Source: Flavobacterium ranwuense (GTDB taxonomy: Bacteria; Bacteroidota; Bacteroidia; Flavobacteriales; Flavobacteriaceae). Taken from it: a stretch of DNA of 64,000 nucleotides. This document shows positions 27,201 to 34,393 of this stretch, in pieces. A program made the translations under genes and the position numbers. The stretch lies in the NCBI RefSeq assembly GCF_004349315.1, contig NZ_SMLH01000004.1:186001-250000 (forward strand). The letters run 5' to 3'. The first letter of the stretch is position 1; every line of letters begins with the position of its first letter. Under the pieces are notes generated by a model, which ran no database searches, was not told the origin of the DNA, and worked only from the letters and a program-made list of their open reading frames with translations.

Positions 27201-28048
27201 ATAAACTCCACTAAGGCATAACTTAAATTGGACGGCGAAACAACTACAAATTTATCCTGACCATTTATAATAGGTCTCGTGATTAATGGACTGTCTTGGC
27301 CAAAGTTAGCTCCTATATCAGAAGAGGAAATGTCAAGAAGAAATGCATTCAGAATTGCAGTTTCAATATTAGATGTCTGTAATAATCTGTGCATTTCCGG
27401 CCTTGTTATGACAACTGATTTTTTCAACAGTTTCAATTTTTCTTCATCTGGAAATTTCACCAGTCCTTTATCTACTTCCCCGACTTGGTAACGTGTATAA
27501 CCTATGACTTTAGCAATATGATCAGATATTTCCAAAATAAGCATTGCAGCCTTATAAGCAATTCCCTTAAACTCATCTGGCAGCTTATTGTCCGGATTTT
27601 GAAATACAGCTTTGAGAAGATTGTTAAGGATAAAAGAAGTGCTGTCACTGATTCCTGGAAATATCAAATAGTCACCTCCATGAAAAGTTACTACATCCGT
27701 AAAAAGATTAAACGGATCGTCTTCCATCGCCTCGCTGGGATATTCTGCTGCAAGGAAACTTTTCAGTTCACTTACAGAGGGAATCGCACTATTAGCATTA
27801 AAATATTTAATCGCTTCTTCGGTTATTTGTTCAAACTTGTAATTTTTTCCGTGGTTTTCTTTTAATATACTGAGTCCTGCAATAGCTTGTAGCAGATCTG
27901 TGGTATTATATTTTTTAAAAAAAATTGAGAAACCTATTGGCTGGGTTACATGAGAGCTGGCATATTGAGCTGAAGGCTTGTTAAGACAGCATCTTTTATG
28001 TTTTTTTCCACTTCCGCATGTACATTGATCATTTCTTCCTGTTTTCAT
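24281..28048 (-). CDS. Large SEC-C protein with nuclease-like C-terminus
   Basis: A 1255-residue protein. The N-terminus carries a SEC-C zinc motif (C9, C11, C20, C21 in CTCGSGKKHKRCC). The C-terminus near residues 1120-1150 reads DVDVLIIE then LYSLECKSMS, the D-(x)n-E-x-K pattern of restriction-type PD-(D/E)XK nucleases. The 1100 residues between are mostly helical with no clear ATPase motif and no known domain that I can name. SEC-C motifs occur in SecA and in many unrelated proteins as protein-binding zinc clips. Because of the nuclease-like end and the neighbours (DUF3800, STAND ATPase), a defence role is likely but unproven. Confidence 0.6.
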   Translation of the reverse strand: MKTGRNDQCTCGSGKKHKRCCLNKPSAQYASSHVTQPIGFSIFFKKYNTTDLLQAIAGLSILKENHGKNYKFEQITEEAIKYFNANSAIPSVSELKSFLAAEYPSEAMEDDPFNLFTDVVTFHGGDYLIFPGISDSTSFILNNLLKAVFQNPDNKLPDEFKGIAYKAAMLILEISDHIAKVIGYTRYQVGEVDKGLVKFPDEEKLKLLKKSVVITRPEMHRLLQTSNIETAILNAFLLDISSSDIGANFGQDSPLITRPIINGQDKFVVVSPSNLSYALVEFIKSEAKRIGCYELLVEAYHDFLWLDLQLKLKKMGFKYLPLDVTGNKNAPSLRYGVYRFDDDKIALMYLRYPGQNVKDEQDREAVFKAVLDMPEFKRYQILELQIVSSIGEMFFAGANKAVNGQTLLLEASELSIISGLKDVDAIDLYKFAIANEKAHDSMMGFSSFIDRFKFYQDNDNSFYCSDNAGPIHITIEPGYGFDLLLKSKWNVDLHAVPFKDDGQVRLIEVMKMDKYGGTYLNLEQIGSGQLSLLVENLPVYIWISPLAMSDNSGPVLKNMYWEICDAIAYWLWQLEDVIKLKLSALGSVPVKITFDLDNESKFAEIERNFIRETALFDNFKVRSTVDNINITVPHQILPYLYGADNEGERQLVKAILTGLNDLLVKNLKTGFTDEEINNSVDLIAPLGNKKKVYILDTSDNLLLDPQNLSGYRLVQQHDVNVVLDNIVPLLGKDAPAVGELTTKKEKEKLTSNIVQIALLPYLRTKINQYDSTELLQRLIRINEGLINKRERVRINTPTRIACFVSVAQHHIDLSKELQDLDKSTLSVRCLIEHLAAEPFKGSLPVSTTAIDELMAIMAQILAWGSSGDQIHFDLLDIELSVLPSKRIGTKKENIREIFDPFQRAKVTEHITDAIETYEHVFPQHLTIDEKPVPAALEKAFLKDYGISFSRLCEFVEGLAHIGFLQEDACSSMPLKELNAEVNKYMDEFSSDEFDRAVEFLGLYSRGTVDTLPAGGYEFIDIIPWRNNRMLSLLRKPLIIVDVDGERRVYWGVRHLLQCRITWMQQLLSGRFRSSAGSEVSKVLGKFANKRGDDLVEAVVKSINPTSLIMDTDAYIKPKAPLHHVEDIGDVDVLIIETVNKLLYSLECKSMSPSRNVKEMIEEVTKLFGENSSDKGWIEKHMIRHEWLKTNLDAVGKVYKADLTGFTVKSFFVTNEEMLTPHLRKQTLPLPFITLYDLEKDGFSVLEKNYDHQLKK

Positions 28049-28741
28049 CGTTATGTTGGTTGGTTAGTACCACAAATTTAGACCTAATTTTCTTATAGCA
28101 TGCTCTTAACAATCTATTTATTTTTAATGATTATTCTGTACTTAATATTCTTCAAAAAGCACAAAAAGCTAGTTAACACTTATTAAATTTAACTCCTTTT
28201 CCTATCAAGGTAAGTGGATTATTTATTCTCATTTGCATTTGTCTAATACAATCCTTATCGCTTCCCTTCATTTTTTTATTTAAGAATCTGTATGCGTTTG
28301 TCTCATTTTAGGAGCAAAGGTAACTCCGTGTTCTTGTCAAAAATCGCTCTTTCCTTAGTGTTATTATCAAATACACTCCCTGCTTTTTATTTATAATATC
28401 CACAACTTTAAAAAAAATGCTTTCCTATTTGCGCACCTATGCGCAAAATAATAGAATCGGACTATCCTGCCGGAACATTTCCCAATACGAAAAGGATAAA
28501 AAGGCAGCTAAGGTATTATGGACACCAGCCGCCCCTGCCACCAAAAGACTACGGCATAAACGGTTTCCTCCCCTAAAGGGTACCCCTCCAATTATTCCGT
28601 TTCCTTTTGGCTTTCCGCATTGTCCATACCTTTTTATGGCTTTCTTTTTTTCCTTTTTCTTTTGGAAAAATGCTTTTTGAGGCAGGCAGGTTAAGAGAAA
28701 AAAACGAAACAGGATTGTATAACATTTAAAGAACACAGACT
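28049..28741. other. Gene-free region before ssb
   Basis: About 690 bp between the divergent SEC-C gene and ssb. It has no credible gene; both open frames at 28417-28736 are low-complexity and poorly protein-like. The left half is AT-rich. The right half (28430-28690) is pyrimidine-rich with GC patches, and has a palindrome TTGCGCA-CCTA-TGCGCAA at 28429-28446. It probably holds the promoters of both units and the left edge of the PRTRC element. Confidence 0.5.
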
Positions 28742-29119
28742 ATGAACATCATTGGAAGAGTGACAAAAGATGCGGAAGTACGCACATTGTCGAACAGCAA
28801 ACAGGTAGTAAATTTTTCAGTAGCAACCAACGACAGCTACCGAAATAAAGCGGGCGAACGCATAGAGCAGACAACGTACTTCGATTGTGCTTACTGGATT
28901 AGCCCAAAGGTAGTGGATATACTTACTAAAGGTTCTCTTGTGGAACTAACAGGCAGGGTAAGTGCAAGGGCATGGACAGGTAATAACGGAGAAACACACG
29001 CAGGGCTGAATTTCAATACCTCAAATATCAAACTGCATTTAGGTGGCAAAAAATCAGAAACAGTACAAGCTACCACAGGAACCAACAATAGCAAACCAAA
29101 GGAAGACCTCCCGTTTTAA
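28742..29119 (+). CDS. ssb: Single-stranded DNA-binding protein
   Basis: A 125-residue OB-fold protein beginning NIIGRVTKDAEVRTL, with VNFSVATND, YFDCAYW and GSLVELTGRVSARAW, the usual SSB strands. The C-terminus ends KPKEDLPF, an acidic-hydrophobic tail like that used for partner binding. It is short for a chromosomal SSB and similar to copies on plasmids and conjugative elements. It is 45 bp before the DUF932 gene and heads the PRTRC-type gene set, so it should protect element DNA during replication or transfer. Confidence 0.9.
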   Translation: MNIIGRVTKDAEVRTLSNSKQVVNFSVATNDSYRNKAGERIEQTTYFDCAYWISPKVVDILTKGSLVELTGRVSARAWTGNNGETHAGLNFNTSNIKLHLGGKKSETVQATTGTNNSKPKEDLPF

Positions 29120-29164
29120 CAACAAGTATCTAAACAATTTTCAAACCTTTTAAATCATTTTATC

Positions 29165-30238
29165 ATGGCACATAATATCAATTTCAACAGCAACACAGGA
29201 CGTTATTCATTCTTTAGCGTAAAAGAAAAAGCGTGGCACGGATTAGGACAAATTGTACAGGACTATCCCACTAGTGCGGAAGCGATTAAACACGCAGGGT
29301 TGGACTATGAAGTCGCTAAAAGCCCGCTATACACAAAAGGTTCGGGTATTATCGAAACCGCAAACGGTATTGAGATAGGTAGTAGCGAATTGGAAGTACC
29401 CAACTATTTTGCTAACATCCGTACCGATAACAATGCAGTTCTGGGCGTTGTGGGCAAAGACTATCATATTGTACAGAACTGTGAAGCATTCAATTTCTTT
29501 GATGAGATTGTTGGCGGTGGCGAGGGAATTTTGTATGAAACCGCAGGAGCGTTGGGAAACGGCGAACGCATATTTATCACGGCAAAACTGCCAGACTATA
29601 TCCGTGTAGGCAATGGCGACGATGTAACGGAAAAGTACATTTTCTTAACCACTTCGCATGATGGAAGTGGAAGTATCACAGCCGCTTTTACTCCTATCCG
29701 CATCGTATGCCAAAACACCCTTAACGCTTCGCTCCGTAATATGAGCAACGTAGTACGCATCAAACATACTTCGGGAGCAAAACAACGTTTGGATGATGCT
29801 CACAAGGTTATGGGATTGGCAAATACGTTAAGCAGTCAGTTAGAGGGCATATTCAACAAGTGGGCTAAAGTTAAGGTAACAGACCAAGAAGTGAGAAAGC
29901 TAATCCAATTGGCACTCTGCCCGAATAAAGAGACTTTCGATTTGCTCAAAAAAGGTGCTGAAGATGAAGTTTCAACCTTGTTCAAAAACACCGTAGAAGA
30001 TGCTTTTGCCTATGCTATGGTAAGCGATACACAGCAGATGGAAACTACCAAAGGCACATTGTTTGGGGCATACAATGCTGTGACGGGCTACTATCAAAAT
30101 GTACGCAGTTACAAAGATAATGAAGCCAAGCTACAGAGTATTGTAATGGGCGGTACGGCACAGTTAAAGTCCCAAAAGGCTTTTGAACTATGTACCTCTT
30201 TTGCAACAGAAGGAGCGGAAATCTTAAACCTTAATTAA
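29165..30238 (+). CDS. DUF932 family protein (phage/plasmid-like)
   Basis: A 357-residue protein of the DUF932 family. It begins MAHNINFNSNTGRYSFFSVK and has the conserved AWHGLGQ (about residues 23-29), VVGKDYHIVQN and RIVCQNTLNASL stretches. DUF932 proteins are widespread on Bacteroidota mobile elements and on phages; their biochemical activity is not known. The gene is followed by a hairpin terminator. A decayed 3' copy of it lies at 17534-17825. The ATG at 29165 gives the normal N-terminus. Confidence 0.9.
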   Translation: MAHNINFNSNTGRYSFFSVKEKAWHGLGQIVQDYPTSAEAIKHAGLDYEVAKSPLYTKGSGIIETANGIEIGSSELEVPNYFANIRTDNNAVLGVVGKDYHIVQNCEAFNFFDEIVGGGEGILYETAGALGNGERIFITAKLPDYIRVGNGDDVTEKYIFLTTSHDGSGSITAAFTPIRIVCQNTLNASLRNMSNVVRIKHTSGAKQRLDDAHKVMGLANTLSSQLEGIFNKWAKVKVTDQEVRKLIQLALCPNKETFDLLKKGAEDEVSTLFKNTVEDAFAYAMVSDTQQMETTKGTLFGAYNAVTGYYQNVRSYKDNEAKLQSIVMGGTAQLKSQKAFELCTSFATEGAEILNLN

Positions 30239-30246
30239 ATAACCAC

Positions 30247-30278
30247 AGGCTACCGCCTTAAATGGTGGTAGCCTTTAA
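30247..30278 (+). terminator. Terminator or attenuator hairpin
   Basis: AGGCTACCGCC (30247-30257) pairs with GGTGGTAGCCT (30264-30274), 9 bases after the DUF932 stop, followed by TTTAAAA. The T-run is short, so partial read-through into the PRTRC genes is possible. Confidence 0.6.
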
Positions 30279-30332
30279 AAACTTTACGAGGTGAAGGCAG
30301 TAGATAAAATGGACAATTAAATTTTTAGCACG

Positions 30333-30872
30333 ATGAACACAAATTTTTTCAATCAGATAGCACAGATGGACATACAAGGAGATTTGCACCTGACCATAGC
30401 AAAGGGAGCAGAAAACAACCTTATTGTATCGGTTATGCTCCAAAACGAACAATGCGGAGATAACGCAAAGAATATCATACCGCCCCTTAATCTTCGCGGA
30501 ACAGCAGAAGAACTTGACAACGGTTTTTTTGAGAAGATAACCATACCTATACAGACTGCTTCGGGTTTAATGGTGGATATGGAAGGATTTATGAAGCAAT
30601 TGGAAGAAACCAAAAAGCAATCGGCAATGGAGAAAGAAAAAGCCGACAGGCAGAAGAAAGAACAGGAAACCAAAGACAAGAAGTTTAAAGACGGCATGGC
30701 AAAGGCGGATGAATTGGAAAAAGAAGGCAAATTCCGTGATGCGTGGATGAAAGTACCCGAAATAACAGAGTTCCCCGAAAAGGCTGACGAGATACGCAGA
30801 CGCAAAACGGAACTATCCGACAAGTTTTCCGCCCCAAGCCTTTTTGGAGCAGAGCATCAACAGAATGTATAA
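30333..30872 (+). CDS. PRTRC system protein E
   Basis: A 179-residue protein. The N-terminal half (NFFNQIAQMDIQGDLHLTIA, then IIPPLNLRGTAEELDNGFF) matches PRTRC protein E, and a Lys/Glu-rich coiled coil follows (about residues 100-140). PRTRC (ParB-related, ThiF-related cassette) genes are inherited together on plasmids and integrative elements; the function is unknown. It is the first PRTRC gene here, 55 bp after the terminator that follows DUF932 and 18 bp before protein C. Confidence 0.85.
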   Translation: MNTNFFNQIAQMDIQGDLHLTIAKGAENNLIVSVMLQNEQCGDNAKNIIPPLNLRGTAEELDNGFFEKITIPIQTASGLMVDMEGFMKQLEETKKQSAMEKEKADRQKKEQETKDKKFKDGMAKADELEKEGKFRDAWMKVPEITEFPEKADEIRRRKTELSDKFSAPSLFGAEHQQNV

Positions 30873-30890
30873 CCGTAAAATTCAGAAATC

Positions 30891-31109
30891 ATGTTATTAG
30901 CAACGCAATTGGAACGAGTGTTTGTACTCAAAGATAAGGGGCAGGATATTATACTGACCGATCCCGAACCACGTTGGAGCGTGGAAGCGGTATTGAATTT
31001 CTATGCCAATAGTTACCCCATTTTGACTACCGCCAAAATATCTGCACCCGCCATTAGGGACGATGCGGTCGAATACCGATTTGAGAGTGTAATGGGTACT
31101 AAAGGTTAA
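30891..31109 (+). CDS. PRTRC system protein C
   Basis: A 72-residue protein (MLLATQLERVFVLKDKGQDI at the start), with the PRTRC C pattern L-x-D-P-E-P-R-W-S-V-E near residues 23-33 and a conserved YPILTTAKI stretch. This small domain has ubiquitin-like features in some analyses, which would fit the ThiF-like (E1-type) partner of the same cassette; that link is an inference. Confidence 0.85.
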   Translation: MLLATQLERVFVLKDKGQDIILTDPEPRWSVEAVLNFYANSYPILTTAKISAPAIRDDAVEYRFESVMGTKG

Positions 31110-31126
31110 ACCTAAATTTAAAAGCG

Positions 31127-32299
31127 ATGAATTATGTACAAACATATCATATCGGGAACAATCAACCCTCCCGAACAAAAAAGACAAAGGCTGTTGTACC
31201 AACAGCTCAGCGAGTTCACTCATTGGATGCAAAAACCAAAAGATGCAAACGAGATTCAGAAAGACAAACGCAAATCAGTACCAACGCAAATGTTGCCAAT
31301 GGTTTTCTAAAGACTTCTTTCCTGCCAAAACTCAAAGAAACGAAAACGGTACAGGCTTGTGAGAAAACAGCAAAAACGCAGAGGGATTTTTATAAGTCCC
31401 TTTCCAAACTTGCTGGGCATTACAAGATAGAACCCATGCAGACGAGCCAATTTGACTATCCCTACAATATGGCATTGGCTATATGGGATATGGAGGAAAA
31501 GCTAAAACAGAGTGTTTTAAACTGGCAGGAAATACGTTTGCTACAGGACAGTAAGAAAACCTATTTTATCAGTGAGGAAAAATACAACACAGGCACAACC
31601 CTGTATTATATTCCGATTGAACCGCTTTATCAAATGTTACACGACCCTAAGCGGAAAAGGAATGCCCAACTGCTTATTTCCGTTTGCTCTTACCTGTACT
31701 ACATTGCTGATATTCCCTATTTCAGACAGGAAGACAGCTATCTGTATTGGATGTACGAAATGCACAAAGAATGGGTGGAACAGGACGATGAAACAGACGA
31801 AGCAGAAAAGTATCAACTTGAATTTAGAAAAGCGGAATTGATTGGGGATTGCATAGAACAAAAGATTTTTAATCGTATCAATCTTCAGGTATTTGAACAG
31901 CGATTAAATTCTTTTACGAGCCGTGATACCTTCGACCACGATTGTCGGCAGGTGGCTTGTACTGCCTTTGCTTTATACACCCAATACCCACAGGAAAGCA
32001 TTTTCCGAAACGCACCCATAAAGGATGACCCCGACAATGAAGAGGACGAAAGCGAAACCATTGGCATGGAAAAGTACATTTCCTTTATATCGAACATCAA
32101 AGGATGGCTGTACGAGAGCATTACCGACAGCATCAACAACGAGTTTAACGAGTACGGAGCAATGCAGGAACCTACCATTTGCAAATGCTTTGACGCAAAT
32201 GAGGTAATGAATACCAGTCTTGATTTTGAGAACAGATTATTTGCCCTGTTGGACGATATGTGCAGTCTATTGTATAACTATGAAACGACAAGAAAATGA
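31127..32299 (+). CDS. PRTRC-associated protein, F-like
   Basis: A 390-residue frame between PRTRC C and PRTRC B, the usual place of protein F. Residues beyond about 80 look like a genuine helical protein (YKSLSKLAGHYKIEP; CSYLYYIADIPYF). The first 60 residues are Lys/Thr-rich and overlap a better-looking frame at 31134-31310, so the true start may be further downstream (for example near residue 100, MQTSQFDYPYN). The stop overlaps the next start in an ATGA (32296-32299). An acidic patch (DDPDNEEDESET) lies near residue 300. The F assignment is by position and size. Confidence 0.65.
   Translation: MNYVQTYHIGNNQPSRTKKTKAVVPTAQRVHSLDAKTKRCKRDSERQTQISTNANVANGFLKTSFLPKLKETKTVQACEKTAKTQRDFYKSLSKLAGHYKIEPMQTSQFDYPYNMALAIWDMEEKLKQSVLNWQEIRLLQDSKKTYFISEEKYNTGTTLYYIPIEPLYQMLHDPKRKRNAQLLISVCSYLYYIADIPYFRQEDSYLYWMYEMHKEWVEQDDETDEAEKYQLEFRKAELIGDCIEQKIFNRINLQVFEQRLNSFTSRDTFDHDCRQVACTAFALYTQYPQESIFRNAPIKDDPDNEEDESETIGMEKYISFISNIKGWLYESITDSINNEFNEYGAMQEPTICKCFDANEVMNTSLDFENRLFALLDDMCSLLYNYETTRK
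31134..31310 (+). CDS. Possible 58-residue protein overlapping the F-like gene
   Basis: Starting 7 bases after the F-like ATG in another frame, this open frame reads MYKHIISGTINPPEQKRQRL and continues as a basic, Gln-rich helical protein to a stop at 31310. Its composition is more protein-like than the overlapping N-terminus of the F-like frame. It may be a real small PRTRC-region gene, with the F-like protein starting after it. Confidence 0.4.
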   Translation: MYKHIISGTINPPEQKRQRLLYQQLSEFTHWMQKPKDANEIQKDKRKSVPTQMLPMVF

Positions 32300-33021
32300 A
32301 TAACACAAACGACATAACCGCAAGTTTTGGGGCATTATACCACCCAAAATCCGCTTTGGTTTTCTATGAATCCAAAGGAACAGATACCAATGTATATGTG
32401 GAACATTTCGATATGGACAAAAACGGCAATCCCATTAATGCCCATCCACTCTCAGAAAGAGAAGCCAATGCATTGGCAAAGGCATTGCAGACTGAAAAGA
32501 ACAAGGATAAAGCCTTTTTAAAATCCAATGGGATTTTGCCAACCAACATTCTGCATATCAATCCCAATACCGATAAAGGTGCGGTATTATGGTACACCAA
32601 GACGCAAAGGCGACAGCTGTATTTTGTGAACGATTTGAACATTCCGAGCGGTATGGCGAATGTACCTCCTATGGTTTGGTATGCCAGTAAAAACAGTCTT
32701 TCGGTATTTGCACTCACAAGCGACAGAAGACCGACAGAAAAAACACCATTGTATTTCGCGCCTTTTTTCAACATCTATGAAGACGGCAGAGTATGCATGG
32801 GGTCTGTCAATATCAACATCAAAAACTCCGCTTCGGTAGAGGAATTTACAGGGGCTTGGGAAGACTATTTTTTCAACAGCTATTTCAGCCATTTATTGGG
32901 GCAGAACAGTCCAATAACAGGCAATTGTGTACATCTTTGGAAAGACCTTGTCCAAACAGGGAAACCCTTTCCTAAAGAAGTATTGAAAAAGAAAAACAAA
33001 ACACTTGAAAATCTATTATGA
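32296..33021 (+). CDS. PRTRC system protein B
   Basis: A 241-residue protein matching PRTRC protein B. It opens with a strand-rich part (SFGALYHPKSALVFYESKG), then PLSEREANALAKALQ and VLWYTKTQRRQLYF, and ends with FLGWED-like sequence (WEDYFFNSYFSHL). It is coupled to both neighbours by ATGA-type overlaps (32296-32299 and 33018-33021). Its role is unknown; the tight coupling to the ThiF-like protein suggests a complex. Confidence 0.85.
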   Translation: MNNTNDITASFGALYHPKSALVFYESKGTDTNVYVEHFDMDKNGNPINAHPLSEREANALAKALQTEKNKDKAFLKSNGILPTNILHINPNTDKGAVLWYTKTQRRQLYFVNDLNIPSGMANVPPMVWYASKNSLSVFALTSDRRPTEKTPLYFAPFFNIYEDGRVCMGSVNINIKNSASVEEFTGAWEDYFFNSYFSHLLGQNSPITGNCVHLWKDLVQTGKPFPKEVLKKKNKTLENLL

Positions 33022-33827
33022 TGAATACAGAGAAAATAAAAAAACATTTTACGGACAATTACCTGATAAGTCCGACAAACCCTATTACCGTAAACCTAAT
33101 CGGTGCGGGTGGTACAGGCTCAAAAGTATTGACCGCCTTAATGGAAATAAATCACAGCTTAATTGAACTCGGACACGCAGGGTTATCCGTCCGCCTTTGG
33201 GATGATGATATTGTAACGAGTGCCAATTTAGGCAGACAGCGTTTTGCAGAGTGCGAAACAGGATTGTACAAATCCGTTGCACTCGTAAACCGTGCAAACC
33301 GTTTTATGGGAACGAATTGGAAAGCGGAAACCGTGAAATTTGAAAAAGACGAATTGAAAAAATTGCCTAAACACGCAGAGGCAAGTATTTATATTTCCTG
33401 TGTAGACAGCGTACAGGCTCGTTTTGATATTGCGGATATTTTAAACCTGCAAAACAACCGCAGACATCATAGAGACGCACCAAAATATTGGCTGGACTTT
33501 GGGAACAGCCAACATACGGGACAGGTTATATTATCCACTATCGGAGAGATAAAGCAACCCAACTCCGAGAAATACGAAACGGTGGCAAGCCTGCCATTTG
33601 TAACTGATGAATTTGGAGAATTATTAAAGCAGTCTGAACAACAGGACGACACACCGAGTTGCTCATTAGCGGAAGCATTGGAGAAACAGGAATTATTTAT
33701 CAATTCTGCATTGGCTCAAATGGGATGCTCCCTTTTATGGAGCTTGTTCCGCTATGGAATGACCCAATACAGAGGGTTTTTCCTTAATCTGAAAGATTTC
33801 CGTTCACAGCCCATTCCAGTCACCTGA
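33018..33827 (+). CDS. PRTRC system ThiF family protein
   Basis: A 269-residue E1/ThiF-type protein. The Rossmann nucleotide loop LIGAGGTGSKVLTAL is near residues 27-41, the conserved D-D-D-I-V-T-S-A-N-L-G-R-Q-R-F stretch follows near 61-77, and SCVDSVQARFDI is near 126-137. No catalytic zinc CxxC pairs are seen. ThiF-fold enzymes adenylate the C-terminus of a ubiquitin-like or sulfur-carrier protein; the substrate here is unknown, perhaps PRTRC C. It is the last gene of the cassette and is followed by hairpins. I find no ParB-like gene in the window. Confidence 0.85.
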   Translation: MMNTEKIKKHFTDNYLISPTNPITVNLIGAGGTGSKVLTALMEINHSLIELGHAGLSVRLWDDDIVTSANLGRQRFAECETGLYKSVALVNRANRFMGTNWKAETVKFEKDELKKLPKHAEASIYISCVDSVQARFDIADILNLQNNRRHHRDAPKYWLDFGNSQHTGQVILSTIGEIKQPNSEKYETVASLPFVTDEFGELLKQSEQQDDTPSCSLAEALEKQELFINSALAQMGCSLLWSLFRYGMTQYRGFFLNLKDFRSQPIPVT

Positions 33828-34393
33828 CCCGAACCCCGATAGTTATCGGGGCGGGCGGCAAAAAGACAGACCCTTCCTCTGGTCGGGACAGTCTTTTTGC
33901 ATTTAAGCGGTGCAACCCCTTTGCCAAAATGCACGCTTGACACTTACCGCGCTTCACATTTTATCAAACAGGTTGCGATCTGATTTATACGGGATATTCT
34001 TTATCCCTTTTGTTGTTTTAGAAGACTTCTTTTCTTTCCACATCAACGACCAAAGAAAAGAAGCAAAAGAAGGTCGCTTTGGACTTATCCAATTTTATTA
34101 CTTTCTTTCGTGAGTACATCGAAAAAGAAAGTAACAAAGAAACCTCCTGTTATGCTCAATCCTATTTTAATAATCAATAAAAGATTACAAATTAAATAAT
34201 TTTTCAAGTTCAAAATTTTGCATTTGATAAGCATTGCAAAAATGAATAGATGCTTGTGAAGTAAGAAATAGAAATAAGTTATTAATTAATCCTGATTCTG
34301 TTCCTACTTTCTCTTCGCTAAAAAAATCCAAAAAGGTGCCAAAACCTCACAGAATCCCATATTAGATTATTACAGTAAAAAAAGTACTAATTT
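33828..34393. other. Gene-free region with hairpins after the PRTRC genes
   Basis: About 565 bp with no credible gene. It has a palindrome CCCCGAT-AGTT-ATCGGGG (33834-33851), a terminator-like hairpin (33858-33900), CTTCTTTTCTTT (34026-34037) against AAAGAAAAGAAG (34052-34063), and TTACTTTCTTT (34098-34108) against AAAGAAAGTAA (34124-34134). The A/G-C/T-rich hairpins resemble the outer layer of the structure at 9915-10061. This is probably the right edge of the PRTRC-bearing element. Confidence 0.5.
33858..33900 (+). terminator. Terminator-like hairpin after PRTRC ThiF
   Basis: GCAAAAAGAC (33858-33867) pairs with GTCTTTTTGC (33891-33900); the loop contains further pairing (GACCCTTCC...GGTC). 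It follows the last PRTRC gene by 31 bases. Confidence 0.55.

Noticed and set aside
28417..28736. Open frames of 87 and 99 residues on both strands
   Set aside because: Low-complexity Phe/Pro or Lys/Gly-rich sequences in a pyrimidine-rich leader; neither looks like a real protein.
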